Of a DNA stretch of 64,000 bases, positions 54,697 through 62,739 are shown piece after piece (positions within the stretch are counted from its first letter, which is position 1; each line of letters opens with the position of its first letter). The notes under the pieces are model-generated. The model worked only from the letters and a program-made list of their open reading frames with translations. It was not told the origin of the DNA and searched no databases. The stretch is from the NCBI GenBank assembly GCA_947503335.1, contig CANNCY010000003.1:310001-374000 (forward strand), given 5' to 3'. This DNA comes from an uncultured Pseudomonadales bacterium (GTDB taxonomy: Bacteria; Pseudomonadota; Gammaproteobacteria; Pseudomonadales; CANNCY01). Position numbers and translations under genes: made by a program.

Positions 54697-55614
54697 CTAT
54701 TTTTTGCGCAGGTCGATCATTGGGATATTGTCGCCACCGGCATATACGGGTAGTACGCCGTTCCACTGCTCTACCTTTTTTAGCTCGATATAGTTAGGTG
54801 ACTTCGCGAGGGTTTTGTTAATTGCCTCGATTTTGTAGGCTTCTGCGTCGGCAAGTTCACGAATCTTTTGTGCTTCTAATTTAGCTGCCCTCAGTTCAGA
54901 CTCGGCCTGCTTTACCTTTTGGTCTTGCTCTGTAGCAAAACGTTCTAGTTCGGCTTGCTGTTTCAATACTTCTTGTTCGCGGCGCTTGGTTTCGGTAATC
55001 GAATCACGAATTACCTTAGGTAGGATTACGTCTCTAATTAGAACAGCTTCAACTTCGATTCCCTTTGGTGTTAGGTAATCAACTAGCCCCTGTTGTAGTG
55101 TCTGCTGCAGCTGACGTTGAACATCTTCTCTAAAAAAGTCTTGCGAAATTGCGACCCCTTTACCTTGTTCACGAAGAATAGAGCGAAGTTTCGGAACTAA
55201 ATGTACCTGAATAAGCGCATCTGTTGACCCGGTATTACGCAAAATGTCAGGGGTCATAGAGCCAACGGTGCGGTATTGTACCGATACATCCATCTGGGTA
55301 ATCAGTTTGTCTTCAGCCGGGATACCAGCGGCCTCTTTGTGGGTTTTTTGACGTAGATCAAACGTAGTGAAGTCTAATAGTGGGTTCACGAAGTGTAGAC
55401 CCTCGCTATAAGTTTGATCCTGAACCTTTCCAAAGAACGTCGCCACTTTTACGTGACCTGCTGGAACCGTTAATACGAAGGCCCAAATGGCGCCAATGAC
55501 AGTGACGACAAGGCCTAGGTAACCAATGGGTTTGGTTTGATGGCCAGGCTTAGAAGTAGAGATAAGCAGTAATGAAATCACCAATATGATAGCGACAATG
55601 ATAAGTGTAAGCAT
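54697..55614 (-). CDS. SPFH/prohibitin-family membrane protein
   Basis: A 305-residue protein with one or two N-terminal hydrophobic segments (LTLIIVAIILVISLLLI and YLGLVVTVIGAIWAFVLTV), then the SPFH domain (VPAGHVKVATFFGKVQDQTYSEGLHFVNPL, with the RQKTHKEA strand), followed by a long charged coiled coil (QAELERFATEQDQKVKQAES). The arrangement fits prohibitin/HflC-like proteins that form membrane rings and modulate proteases or lipid domains. No HflK-like or protease gene is adjacent, so it is a single SPFH protein. Start ATG at 55614. Confidence 0.88.
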   Translation of the reverse strand: MLTLIIVAIILVISLLLISTSKPGHQTKPIGYLGLVVTVIGAIWAFVLTVPAGHVKVATFFGKVQDQTYSEGLHFVNPLLDFTTFDLRQKTHKEAAGIPAEDKLITQMDVSVQYRTVGSMTPDILRNTGSTDALIQVHLVPKLRSILREQGKGVAISQDFFREDVQRQLQQTLQQGLVDYLTPKGIEVEAVLIRDVILPKVIRDSITETKRREQEVLKQQAELERFATEQDQKVKQAESELRAAKLEAQKIRELADAEAYKIEAINKTLAKSPNYIELKKVEQWNGVLPVYAGGDNIPMIDLRKK

Positions 55615-55765
55615 GATTAAGCAGTTCCGTTATATTTATACTTTCATCCTAACAAAATCTTAAAAGTGGGGCGATTAATAAAGCCTGTGCCTAGGTCAAA
55701 ACTCGCCCATGCGAATTTTTTACACGAAGAGATTAGTTGATCTTTTTCGAGAAAGGCGTATTTTA
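55615..55765. other. Upstream part of the 326-bp SPFH/metY gap
   Basis: This stretch holds the divergent promoters for the SPFH gene and the metY leader. One intergenic copy of the over-represented word (AACTCGCCC, 55700-55708) is present. A weak hairpin GCGTATTT/AAATATGC sits at 55756-55774, immediately before the riboswitch. Nothing else is recognised. Confidence 0.5.
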
Positions 55766-55772
55766 AAAATAT

Positions 55773-55850
55773 GCATTCAGAGAGGCGCGTGTTTAAAGCG
55801 TGCCCGGCAACCTATCAACAAAGGTGCCTTTGTCTTGAAAAAGACGATGC
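55773..55850 (+). ncRNA. SAM riboswitch aptamer (SAM-I clan, compact variant)
   Basis: This leader of metY carries the conserved SAM-I-clan core: CGGCAACC at 55805-55812 and AAAGGTGCC ending at 55828, preceded by CAGAGAGG as in SAM-I J1/2. Stems can be drawn: P1 GCATT (55773-55777) with GATGC (55846-55850), P3 GGCGCG (55784-55789) with CGTGCC (55799-55804), and P4 GTCTT-GAAA-AAGAC (55832-55845). P2/P3 is shorter than in classical SAM-I (no k-turn strand seen), resembling SAM-I/IV variants. The gene downstream makes methionine, the expected target. Class assignment needs a covariance search. Confidence 0.75.
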
Positions 55851-55851
55851 G

Positions 55852-55933
55852 CCCCGTAAGGGGAAAGTTGAGCTACATATCTACGCGTGTAATCGCTCTC
55901 TTTGAATTGCATTTTTTCAAATACTAAAGAGAG
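55852..55933 (+). promoter_or_regulatory. Expression platform with mutually exclusive stems
   Basis: A CCCC-GTAA-GGGG hairpin (55852-55863) is followed by three strands. GCTCTCTTT (55895-55903) can pair with the ribosome-site strand AAAGAGAG (55926-55933) and hide it, or with AAAG-TT-GAGC (55864-55873) and leave it free. This implies translational control of metY by SAM. Pairings are read by eye. Confidence 0.6.
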
Positions 55934-55940
55934 AGTAATC

Positions 55941-57221
55941 ATGACTACGCACACTCATATTAATACCCAAGCATTGCACGCTAGCTTTTCTTCAGACTCT
56001 GCTACTAACAGCGTCGATGCGCCTCTATATCGAACCACTGCCTATCAGTTTAATAGCACCGAACACGCGGCCAATCTATTTGGCCTAAAAGAACTAGGAA
56101 ACATCTATACACGACTAAACAACCCAACCGTTGATGTTCTCGAAAAGACCATTGCTTCGATAGAGGGCGGTGCCGCTGCAGTGGCATTGTCATCAGGAAC
56201 CGCGGCAGTATTTTATAGCATTATAAACCTAGCCCAAGCGGGTGACGAGATTGTGGCATCGAGCAATTTATATGGCGGCAGCTTTACCCAATTCAACGAT
56301 ATCTTGCCTCAGTTAGGTATCAATGTTCGCTTTGTAGACCCATCAAATGCAGAAAATTTCACTAAAGAAATCAACGCAAAAACACGCGCTGTATTTGTCG
56401 AGTCGATTGGCAATCCTTCTTTAGATGTGGCAGATATCAGTGCAATCAGTGACGTAGCTCATCGTCACGGTTTGCCTTTAATTGTTGATGCCACCTTTAC
56501 AGCAGGTATATTTAAGCCACTTGAACAAGGTGCTGACATTGCGGTCTACTCGCTCACTAAATGGTACGGTGGGCATGGCAACGGCGTCGGCGGCGTAGTG
56601 GTAGATAAGGGCACATTTGATTGGAGTACCAGTAAGCATCCATTGCTTTCGCAGCCCGAAAACAGTTACAACGGGCTTCGCTTCGGCATTGATCTACCAG
56701 AGCCATTACTACCGATTGCATATGCACTGCGTCTTCGCCTAGTACCGCTTCGTAATCTAGGGGCCTGCATCTCGCCAGACAACGCCTATAGCTTTATCCA
56801 AGGCATAAAAACCTTGCCTCTGCGCGTTAAGCAACACAGTGAAAACGCATTAAAGGTTGCAGAATATCTACAAGCACGTAGTCAGGTCGAATGGGTGCGT
56901 TATCCAGGTTTAAGCAATCACGCCTCGCATCCAACAGCAGTAAAACAGTTTAATGGTGGCTTCGGCGCAATCCTAGTCTTTGAACTGTCTGGTGGCGAAC
57001 AAGCCGGGCGACAGTTTATCGAAAAACTTAAGCTGTTTAAGCATGTCGCGAATGTGGGTGATGCAAAAAGCTTAGCGATACACCCGGCGTCGACAACGCA
57101 CTCGCAGTTAACAGTTGATCAGCAGGCAAGTGCGGGTATTTCGCCTGGACTAGTGCGGTTATCAATCGGCATTGAGAACGTCGACGATATCATTGCCGAC
57201 ATTGATCAGGCGTTAACCTAA
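55941..57221 (+). CDS. metY: O-acetylhomoserine aminocarboxypropyltransferase (MetY type)
   Basis: A 426-residue Cys/Met-metabolism PLP enzyme from the ATG at 55941 (ribosome site AAAGAGAGAG). The PLP lysine is K207 (AVYSLTKWYGGHGNGVGG), and DATFTAGIFKPLEQGADI is typical of the MetY branch. It makes homocysteine directly from O-acetylhomoserine and sulfide. The enzyme length, the SAM riboswitch leader and the following metX gene agree. The stop TAA overlaps the metX ATG by one base. Confidence 0.93.
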   Translation: MTTHTHINTQALHASFSSDSATNSVDAPLYRTTAYQFNSTEHAANLFGLKELGNIYTRLNNPTVDVLEKTIASIEGGAAAVALSSGTAAVFYSIINLAQAGDEIVASSNLYGGSFTQFNDILPQLGINVRFVDPSNAENFTKEINAKTRAVFVESIGNPSLDVADISAISDVAHRHGLPLIVDATFTAGIFKPLEQGADIAVYSLTKWYGGHGNGVGGVVVDKGTFDWSTSKHPLLSQPENSYNGLRFGIDLPEPLLPIAYALRLRLVPLRNLGACISPDNAYSFIQGIKTLPLRVKQHSENALKVAEYLQARSQVEWVRYPGLSNHASHPTAVKQFNGGFGAILVFELSGGEQAGRQFIEKLKLFKHVANVGDAKSLAIHPASTTHSQLTVDQQASAGISPGLVRLSIGIENVDDIIADIDQALT

Positions 57222-58372
57222 TGGCTACACAGTTTTTTTCGATTGACTCGTTTCAACTCGCTCAAGGGGGCGAGTTGAAAAATGTTAGTATCGCCTATAC
57301 AACTCAGGGCACGCTTAATGCCAACCGAAGCAATGTGATCTTGGTGTTTCACGCATTGACAGGCTCACACAATATTTCAGGCCATCAAGCAGCGATGCCC
57401 CAATCGCAAGCACCATGGAACAAAGAATGCCATACCGGCTGGTGGAGCGACTTTGTAGGGCCGGGTAAGGCCATCGATACTGACCACTATTTTGTTGTCT
57501 GTGCGAACTATCTAGGGGGCTGTTATGGGTCGACGGGGCCCGCTTCGGTGAATGAAGAAACAGGTAAGCCCTACGGGGCGAGTTTTGGGCGATTAAGAAT
57601 AAACGATATCGTAGATTCGCAGATAAAACTACTAGATCATTTAGCGATAGACAATCTGTATGCCGTAGTGGGGCCCTCGTTAGGAGGCGTACTAGCATTA
57701 AACCTAGCAACCCGATACCCCTTTAAAGTGCAGCGGGTTATTTCAATCGCCTGCGGTCTAAAAGCGACCACATTGGCTAGAGCCCATAATCTTGAGCAAA
57801 TATTTGCTATCGAAAATGATCCGTGCTTTAACGGCGGTGATTACTATGAGGGACAGCATCCTAAGCAAGGATTGGCATTGGCTCGTATGATATCGCACAA
57901 AACCTTTGTCTCGTTAAAGGCTATCGAGAAGCGCGCTGAGCAACGTGTTGACTATGATGAGAAGCTTAACTGGCACAGTATTGATGCTCCGCTTGAATCA
58001 TTTTTATTGCATCAAGGGCGTAAGCTAGTAGAACGGTTTGATGCCAATACCTATTTACAGCTAATCGCGGCGTGGTCGTCTTTCGATCTGGCAAAAGACG
58101 GTGGTTGTAACGATTTTGGTGAGCTATTCAGTCGATGTGCGCATCAAAAACATCTGGTGATCTCAATCGATTCTGACGTTTGTTTTTATCCTCAAGAGCA
58201 GAGAGAAATATACGATTGGCTACAAGCTATCGGTATAGATAGCGACTATGTGGTTGTACGATCTGACAAGGGCCATGATTCATTTCTGTTAGAGCCTCAT
58301 CTGTATTCGCCTTTCATTGAAGAAGTGCTGGGCTCATCAGTAGATATCCGAATCAAGCAGGCAATAAAGTAA
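57221..58372 (+). CDS. metX: Homoserine O-acetyltransferase (MetX type)
   Basis: A 383-residue alpha/beta-hydrolase-fold acyltransferase with nucleophile S153 (VVGPSLGGVLAL), oxyanion segment VFHALTGSHN, GGCYGSTGP substrate loop, and catalytic Asp/His in ISIDSDVCFYP and SDKGHDSFLLE. It makes O-acetyl- (or O-succinyl-) homoserine for MetY; MetX-family substrate choice cannot be read with certainty. It is translationally coupled to metY. Its last 76 bp are also coding on the opposite strand (ABC-2 permease C-terminus). Confidence 0.93.
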   Translation: MATQFFSIDSFQLAQGGELKNVSIAYTTQGTLNANRSNVILVFHALTGSHNISGHQAAMPQSQAPWNKECHTGWWSDFVGPGKAIDTDHYFVVCANYLGGCYGSTGPASVNEETGKPYGASFGRLRINDIVDSQIKLLDHLAIDNLYAVVGPSLGGVLALNLATRYPFKVQRVISIACGLKATTLARAHNLEQIFAIENDPCFNGGDYYEGQHPKQGLALARMISHKTFVSLKAIEKRAEQRVDYDEKLNWHSIDAPLESFLLHQGRKLVERFDANTYLQLIAAWSSFDLAKDGGCNDFGELFSRCAHQKHLVISIDSDVCFYPQEQREIYDWLQAIGIDSDYVVVRSDKGHDSFLLEPHLYSPFIEEVLGSSVDIRIKQAIK

Positions 58373-59391
58373 AGCGCCGTTAGGCCGCCCAACCACAACA
58401 GCTGCTGCGATACATCTGCGATAGACGCGCCCATTTGGTTGATCTTAAGTAGGGCGTCTATCGACGATAGTGCGGGTACCAAGTTTAATAGGTTTACGAT
58501 TAAGTCTGGCACCAGATGTTCTGGCCAAATAAATCCGGCAGAAAAGACAAGAGGAATCGAACTGAATAAAACCCAGAGAACGGCATGTTCTGCTTTGGCA
58601 ACGCAGTAACCAAGCAGCGAACCAAATAGAATGGTTGCTAATAAAAAGAGCGACGTGGCTAGTAATAATGAGCCTAGGCTAGCAAAGTGGTGAATATCGT
58701 AAAACCAAAAGCAAGCGTAAAAGTAGAATGCGCTTAATGGCAGATAGATAACAAGCATTGAAGCCAATCTAAAGACCAACGTAACTAGCGGCGATAGATT
58801 AAAACCGTTTTGTTTTTGTGAGAAAGCAATCAGGCTAACGCCTAGTACTAGGGTTTGATGCAAGATTAGAATAAATACGGCAGGCACCACATAGTTCAGG
58901 TAACCGCCGTGTGTATCAAATAGCGCAATCTCACTTAGATTGCTTTCATCAGTGGGTAGCGTGCCTTCGATACCTGCTAGCGCACCCTTAGCAACGGCCG
59001 AGAACTCTAGAAAATAAGCAGCGTTAGCAGCGACCACAATCGACGGCTGCTCTATTGCCACAAGCTCGCGGGTAAAATCTCGGGGTATGTAAATCACCCC
59101 AGCGATTGCCTCTTGCTCTATTAACGGGCGCGCTTCATGAATGCTAGTTAAATGGGTCGTCACCTGTGTATTAGGGCTAGCGTCAATTGCGCGTATAAAG
59201 GTTCTGCTCAGTTGGCTAGTATTGTGGTCAATGACGGCCACTGGCACGTTATAAGCCTGTTGATTTAAGTAGGGCTGAGGGTAAAGAATTGCGTAACCAA
59301 GCACGCCACCGAAAATCGCAAACAGTGCCGCCTTGTTCGCAAGAATCGGCGCCAACTCATGTTCGAACCACTGTTTAATTAGATGTTGCAT
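58297..59391 (-). CDS. ABC-2-type permease, second copy
   Basis: A 364-residue membrane protein. The ATG at 59391 overlaps the stop of the upstream permease gene by one base and gives MQHLIKQWFEHELAPILANK; longer in-frame starts lie within that gene. It has an N-terminal helix, an extracellular domain of about 150 residues (VAVIDHNTSQLSRTFIRAID), then five helices with the YhhJ-like VPAVFVLILHQTLVLGVS. It is a paralogue of the upstream permease. ABC-2 permeases of this kind partner with an ATPase, but none is encoded in view. Its last 76 bp overlap metX on the other strand. Confidence 0.85.
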   Translation of the reverse strand: MQHLIKQWFEHELAPILANKAALFAIFGGVLGYAILYPQPYLNQQAYNVPVAVIDHNTSQLSRTFIRAIDASPNTQVTTHLTSIHEARPLIEQEAIAGVIYIPRDFTRELVAIEQPSIVVAANAAYFLEFSAVAKGALAGIEGTLPTDESNLSEIALFDTHGGYLNYVVPAVFILILHQTLVLGVSLIAFSQKQNGFNLSPLVTLVFRLASMLVIYLPLSAFYFYACFWFYDIHHFASLGSLLLATSLFLLATILFGSLLGYCVAKAEHAVLWVLFSSIPLVFSAGFIWPEHLVPDLIVNLLNLVPALSSIDALLKINQMGASIADVSQQLLWLGGLTALYFIACLIRISTDEPSTSSMKGEYR

Positions 59392-60344
59392 TAGTGTTTC
59401 TGCCGCCAAGCGATCATGCCAACTAAAGCAAAGCAAGCTAGCGCAAGCCACTGAGGCCATAGCCCAATAACGTCGCTGCCGTAGTGCATTTGCTTTGTCG
59501 TAATAGTGATCATCGGGTTGATCGGTATCAGGTGATGCCAAAATTGCGCAAAGCTAGGCATAGCCCCTACCGGAAAGCTAACACCCATAAAGGCAAATGC
59601 AGGCGCTGTTAATACGGCGCAAAAACTAAGGCTTCTGACAGGCTCTTTGGCGATTATGGCAATCAGCATTCCTATCGACAAACAAGCGGCGATCGATAGC
59701 ATGATGCTAAAGGCATAGGCTATAACACTACCTCTAAACCAAAAGCCAAATAAGCCAAACAAGATATAAGCAATTACCGCAGCGTGGCCAGCAAAGGTAG
59801 CTGCTCTTACTAGCAGTGATCGATGTTGTACGCTACTACTTTTATAGTCGTTGAACATGAACAAAGCACCACTAGCGACCATGGCGATTTGCCAAATAGC
59901 TAGTAACAGCGCAGGTAGTAAGAATGCCCCATAGTTGCGACCAGTATTGTATAGCGCTGTTAGCTGCAAGCCTGCTAATTGTGGTGTAGGTGAAAACGAC
60001 TGCCACACTTGCGATATAGTCGCCGCGATCGTTTTACCAATTAACGAAAATTGGGCGTTATAAAATAGATCGGCCTTAAGATCAGACCGATACTCATTGA
60101 TATGTACAAAGGCATAAACATCGCCCGATGCAACCATTGCCTTCGCCCTAGCCACTGACTCTAAACGATGCGACACGGTAACAGTAGGGGTTGCATCCAT
60201 CGCCCTAATAAACGACCGACTTTGTTGGCTATTGGCCAAATCGACAACCGCAACATTTAAGTGAGTTAGTTGCTGTGCAGACATGATATAGGCGATCAGT
60301 ATGTAGCCCAGTATCGGCATCCAAACCCACCAATAGCGCATCAT
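59391..60344 (-). CDS. ABC-2-type permease, first copy
   Basis: A 317-residue paralogue of the next permease. A first helix (VWMPILGYILIAYIMS) precedes a periplasmic domain with VAVVDLANSQQSRSFIRAMDATPTV, strikingly like the second copy's VAVIDHNTSQLSRTFIRAID; then five helices (LLPALLLAIWQIAMVASG and others). It overlaps the upstream HlyD gene by four bases. The two permeases probably form a heterodimer that exports a drug, lipid or metal complex through the HlyD-TolC channel. No ATPase is present. Confidence 0.85.
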   Translation of the reverse strand: MMRYWWVWMPILGYILIAYIMSAQQLTHLNVAVVDLANSQQSRSFIRAMDATPTVTVSHRLESVARAKAMVASGDVYAFVHINEYRSDLKADLFYNAQFSLIGKTIAATISQVWQSFSPTPQLAGLQLTALYNTGRNYGAFLLPALLLAIWQIAMVASGALFMFNDYKSSSVQHRSLLVRAATFAGHAAVIAYILFGLFGFWFRGSVIAYAFSIMLSIAACLSIGMLIAIIAKEPVRSLSFCAVLTAPAFAFMGVSFPVGAMPSFAQFWHHLIPINPMITITTKQMHYGSDVIGLWPQWLALACFALVGMIAWRQKH

Positions 60345-61321
60345 TCGTTTACAGACTCAACGCTTGTTACTAACAGGCTCATACCCGCACGCAGTTTGGC
60401 TACGGGCTCGATCGCAACGGCTTCTACCTCAAAGGTGCGCATGTCGTATCCTGTGCCAGGTTTACTGGTTCGCCACGTTGCGTAATGCCCTAGCGCGGCT
60501 ATGTGCGTTACCCTAAATTTAATACCCTCAAGGTTTAACGCAGGTATAGTGACGACTAGCTGATCGCCGTGGTCTAACCCATTGAGATGATCTTCTCGCA
60601 CGTTAAATACACCCCATGCATCATCAAGGTCAATCAGACGAACTACCGGCAGGGCAGGTACTGATATTTCACCTTCGCGCAATAAAATCGACGTCACTTC
60701 GCCCGCGTGAGGTGCTTTGATGAGCGTCTCGTTAGTAAAAACCTGAGCTTCGGTCACCACGGCTTGGGCCACTTTTTGGTTTGCTGTTGCAACTTGAATA
60801 GTGTCGTCTCTCGCCCCTTGCTTAACTAACATCAGTGCTTGTTCGGCTGACTGAGTGGCTATAAGGGTATTGTTATAGGCGGCTTGTGCTTCATCTCTTC
60901 GTTGCCTCGACACAACGCCTTCGTTATAGAGATTGTTGACTCGGTTAAAGGTTGCTTGGGCGAGTTTTTGTGCAACCTGGGCTTGGCGTAGAGTGTCTTG
61001 GGCGATAGCGATTTCGGGCAAGCGAGCACCTTTTTTTAAGTCGGTGCTTGCTGCAGTTGCAGCTTCTAGGGCAGCCTTGGCCTGCGCGAGTTTGGCGTCT
61101 AGCTCTGGGCTCGCCAGTTTAAATATTGGCTGGCCTTTATCTACCCGATCACCCTTTCTAACGTGAATAGACTCGATTCGGCCTACCGACTTAGATGCAA
61201 CCAAATATTCTTTTGCATCCACCTCACCGTAAAACAAAACGTCTGGCTCGCCTTTAAGCGAACTGACTAATAGGATGATTACCAGTACAGCGGCAATTGC
61301 AATCAGGATAGGGCGAGTCAT
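60341..61321 (-). CDS. HlyD/MFP-family periplasmic adaptor
   Basis: A 326-residue protein; the start at 61321 gives MTRPILIAIAAVLVII, one N-terminal anchor. The lipoyl/barrel-sandwich halves VGRIESIHVRKGDRVDKGQPIFKL and LIKAPHAGEVTSILLREGE flank a helical hairpin (AKAALEAATAASTDLKK ...), followed by a beta-barrel domain. It bridges the inner-membrane permeases to the TolC-like channel encoded just upstream. It overlaps both neighbours by four bases (ATGA), so the operon is tightly coupled. Confidence 0.9.
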   Translation of the reverse strand: MTRPILIAIAAVLVIILLVSSLKGEPDVLFYGEVDAKEYLVASKSVGRIESIHVRKGDRVDKGQPIFKLASPELDAKLAQAKAALEAATAASTDLKKGARLPEIAIAQDTLRQAQVAQKLAQATFNRVNNLYNEGVVSRQRRDEAQAAYNNTLIATQSAEQALMLVKQGARDDTIQVATANQKVAQAVVTEAQVFTNETLIKAPHAGEVTSILLREGEISVPALPVVRLIDLDDAWGVFNVREDHLNGLDHGDQLVVTIPALNLEGIKFRVTHIAALGHYATWRTSKPGTGYDMRTFEVEAVAIEPVAKLRAGMSLLVTSVESVNE

Positions 61322-62685
61322 AAAGTATCCCCTTGAATGCTTGTTAAGAACGGTTGATATTGTTGGCAAAGTGCGGCGAGGGTTGCTTGCGATAATATTA
61401 GTTTCATAGCGGCCTCTTGCTGCAAGGTTTGCGTCGATTGCACCGACGCTAGGGCATCAAGTACATCCACTGCGCGCCCCAGCCCCTGCTTAAATGCAAG
61501 GGTTCTTAATCTGAGATTCTCTTTTGCTGCGACAATACTAGTATCTAGCCCACTAATTGAATGAGAAGCCCCGTCACGCTCGTTTAACAAGGCGCGAACC
61601 TGGCGCAATAGATGCTCGCGACTTATTTGCTGTTCGTAAGCACTTGCACTTGATAGAGCTTTCGCTGCGAGTACTCGGTTAGACTTTGAACCTCCATCTA
61701 GTAAGGGCATCTTGCCGGCAATACCCACTGCCCAGTCTGGTGATGTTTGATCAATTAACGAATCGCCACGGTACAGATTGACGTCGGCCACAAGGGCAAC
61801 AGTGGGCTTATAGTCGGCACTGGCTAATTCGATAGCTCGCAGGCTTTGGCGTTGCTTAATTTGAGCATGCTTTAATGTAGGCGATTGATTGATGGCGCAT
61901 TGCATTTGTGTTGCCGCATCATAGGGGGCAAGTGATCTAGCAGCGGCTAACAGTTTCACGTTGACCTTGGTTATCGACGCTACTTGCCCTAGTGCGTAGT
62001 AAAGCGTATCTAATAGTAGTTGTTGGTTATGCACGGCAACTCTTAGTTTTTGCACCTGTGCATCGACCAAAATACGTTCGGCAGCAGCGATTTGACCTTC
62101 TCGTTCTAAAGACACCGCATTCTGTTGGTGCTCTAACATCGCCTTTAATTGTGTGCTCATTAGCGCGAGCGCTTGTTCTGCAAAAGCAGCATTTAGATAG
62201 CGCCTAACAACATCAATAAAAACCAGCTGCTTTGCCTTAACAACATCGGCCTCTGCTAACTCGTATTCTAATAGGGCAATCTCTGACGCCAGCCGGGTTT
62301 TACCCCCTGAATAAAGCGGATACGCCGCGACTAGGCTCGCCCTAGTTGAGGTTTGATCACCAATAGTAGTAACAAGATCTTGGGCCAGTATCGATAGCAC
62401 GTCGTCGATAATGGGCGAGCCTGTACTGGTAGCGTCGGCCAGATCACTACCGTAAAGGTTAATGTCATCATCGAGGTGAATAACAGATGCGGTTAGATCT
62501 ACCTTTAAACTTTGGGTAGCATCTATTGCTTGCGCCGAGGCTTTAGCGCTGTTTGCCAGTGATTCGACCATTTTTATACTGGCGTGTTGCTGTGCTTCAA
62601 CCCAAGCGTCAGCAAGCGTTTGTGCCTGGCCGTTAAATGCAGAACTGACACCCACCCAAAAGATGATCAACACCGTGCGGTGCAT
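61318..62685 (-). CDS. TolC-family outer-membrane efflux protein
   Basis: A 455-residue protein with signal peptide MHRTVLIIFWVGVSSAFNGQA and the two coiled-coil OEP repeats of TolC, e.g. ASLVAAYPLYSGGKTRLA with the TolC-type Y-P-L-Y-S-G-G strand, and VGIAGKMPLLDGGSKSNRVLAA in the second half. It forms the trimeric exit duct for the HlyD/permease pair. The ribosome site AGGAGG and the start codon are buried in an 11-bp hairpin. Gene order from the promoter side: TonB receptor, TolC, HlyD, permease, permease. Confidence 0.92.
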   Translation of the reverse strand: MHRTVLIIFWVGVSSAFNGQAQTLADAWVEAQQHASIKMVESLANSAKASAQAIDATQSLKVDLTASVIHLDDDINLYGSDLADATSTGSPIIDDVLSILAQDLVTTIGDQTSTRASLVAAYPLYSGGKTRLASEIALLEYELAEADVVKAKQLVFIDVVRRYLNAAFAEQALALMSTQLKAMLEHQQNAVSLEREGQIAAAERILVDAQVQKLRVAVHNQQLLLDTLYYALGQVASITKVNVKLLAAARSLAPYDAATQMQCAINQSPTLKHAQIKQRQSLRAIELASADYKPTVALVADVNLYRGDSLIDQTSPDWAVGIAGKMPLLDGGSKSNRVLAAKALSSASAYEQQISREHLLRQVRALLNERDGASHSISGLDTSIVAAKENLRLRTLAFKQGLGRAVDVLDALASVQSTQTLQQEAAMKLILSQATLAALCQQYQPFLTSIQGDTL

Positions 62686-62716
62686 ACTTGCCTCCTAATA
62701 GTTATGAGGCAAGTAT
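62684..62716 (-). promoter_or_regulatory. 11-bp hairpin enclosing the tolC ribosome site and start
   Basis: On the minus strand ATACTTGCCTC pairs perfectly with GAGGCAAGTAT around an 11-base spacer. The second arm contains part of AGGAGG and reaches the ATG. It could block translation or bind a dimeric repressor. Confidence 0.6.
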
Positions 62717-62739
62717 AGTCAAGATAGAGTTAGTTGCCG

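Noticed and set aside
55709-55927. Open frame of 72 codons upstream of metY
   Set aside because: It lies within the structured riboswitch leader, has no ribosome site and reads through conserved RNA motifs; it is not a gene.
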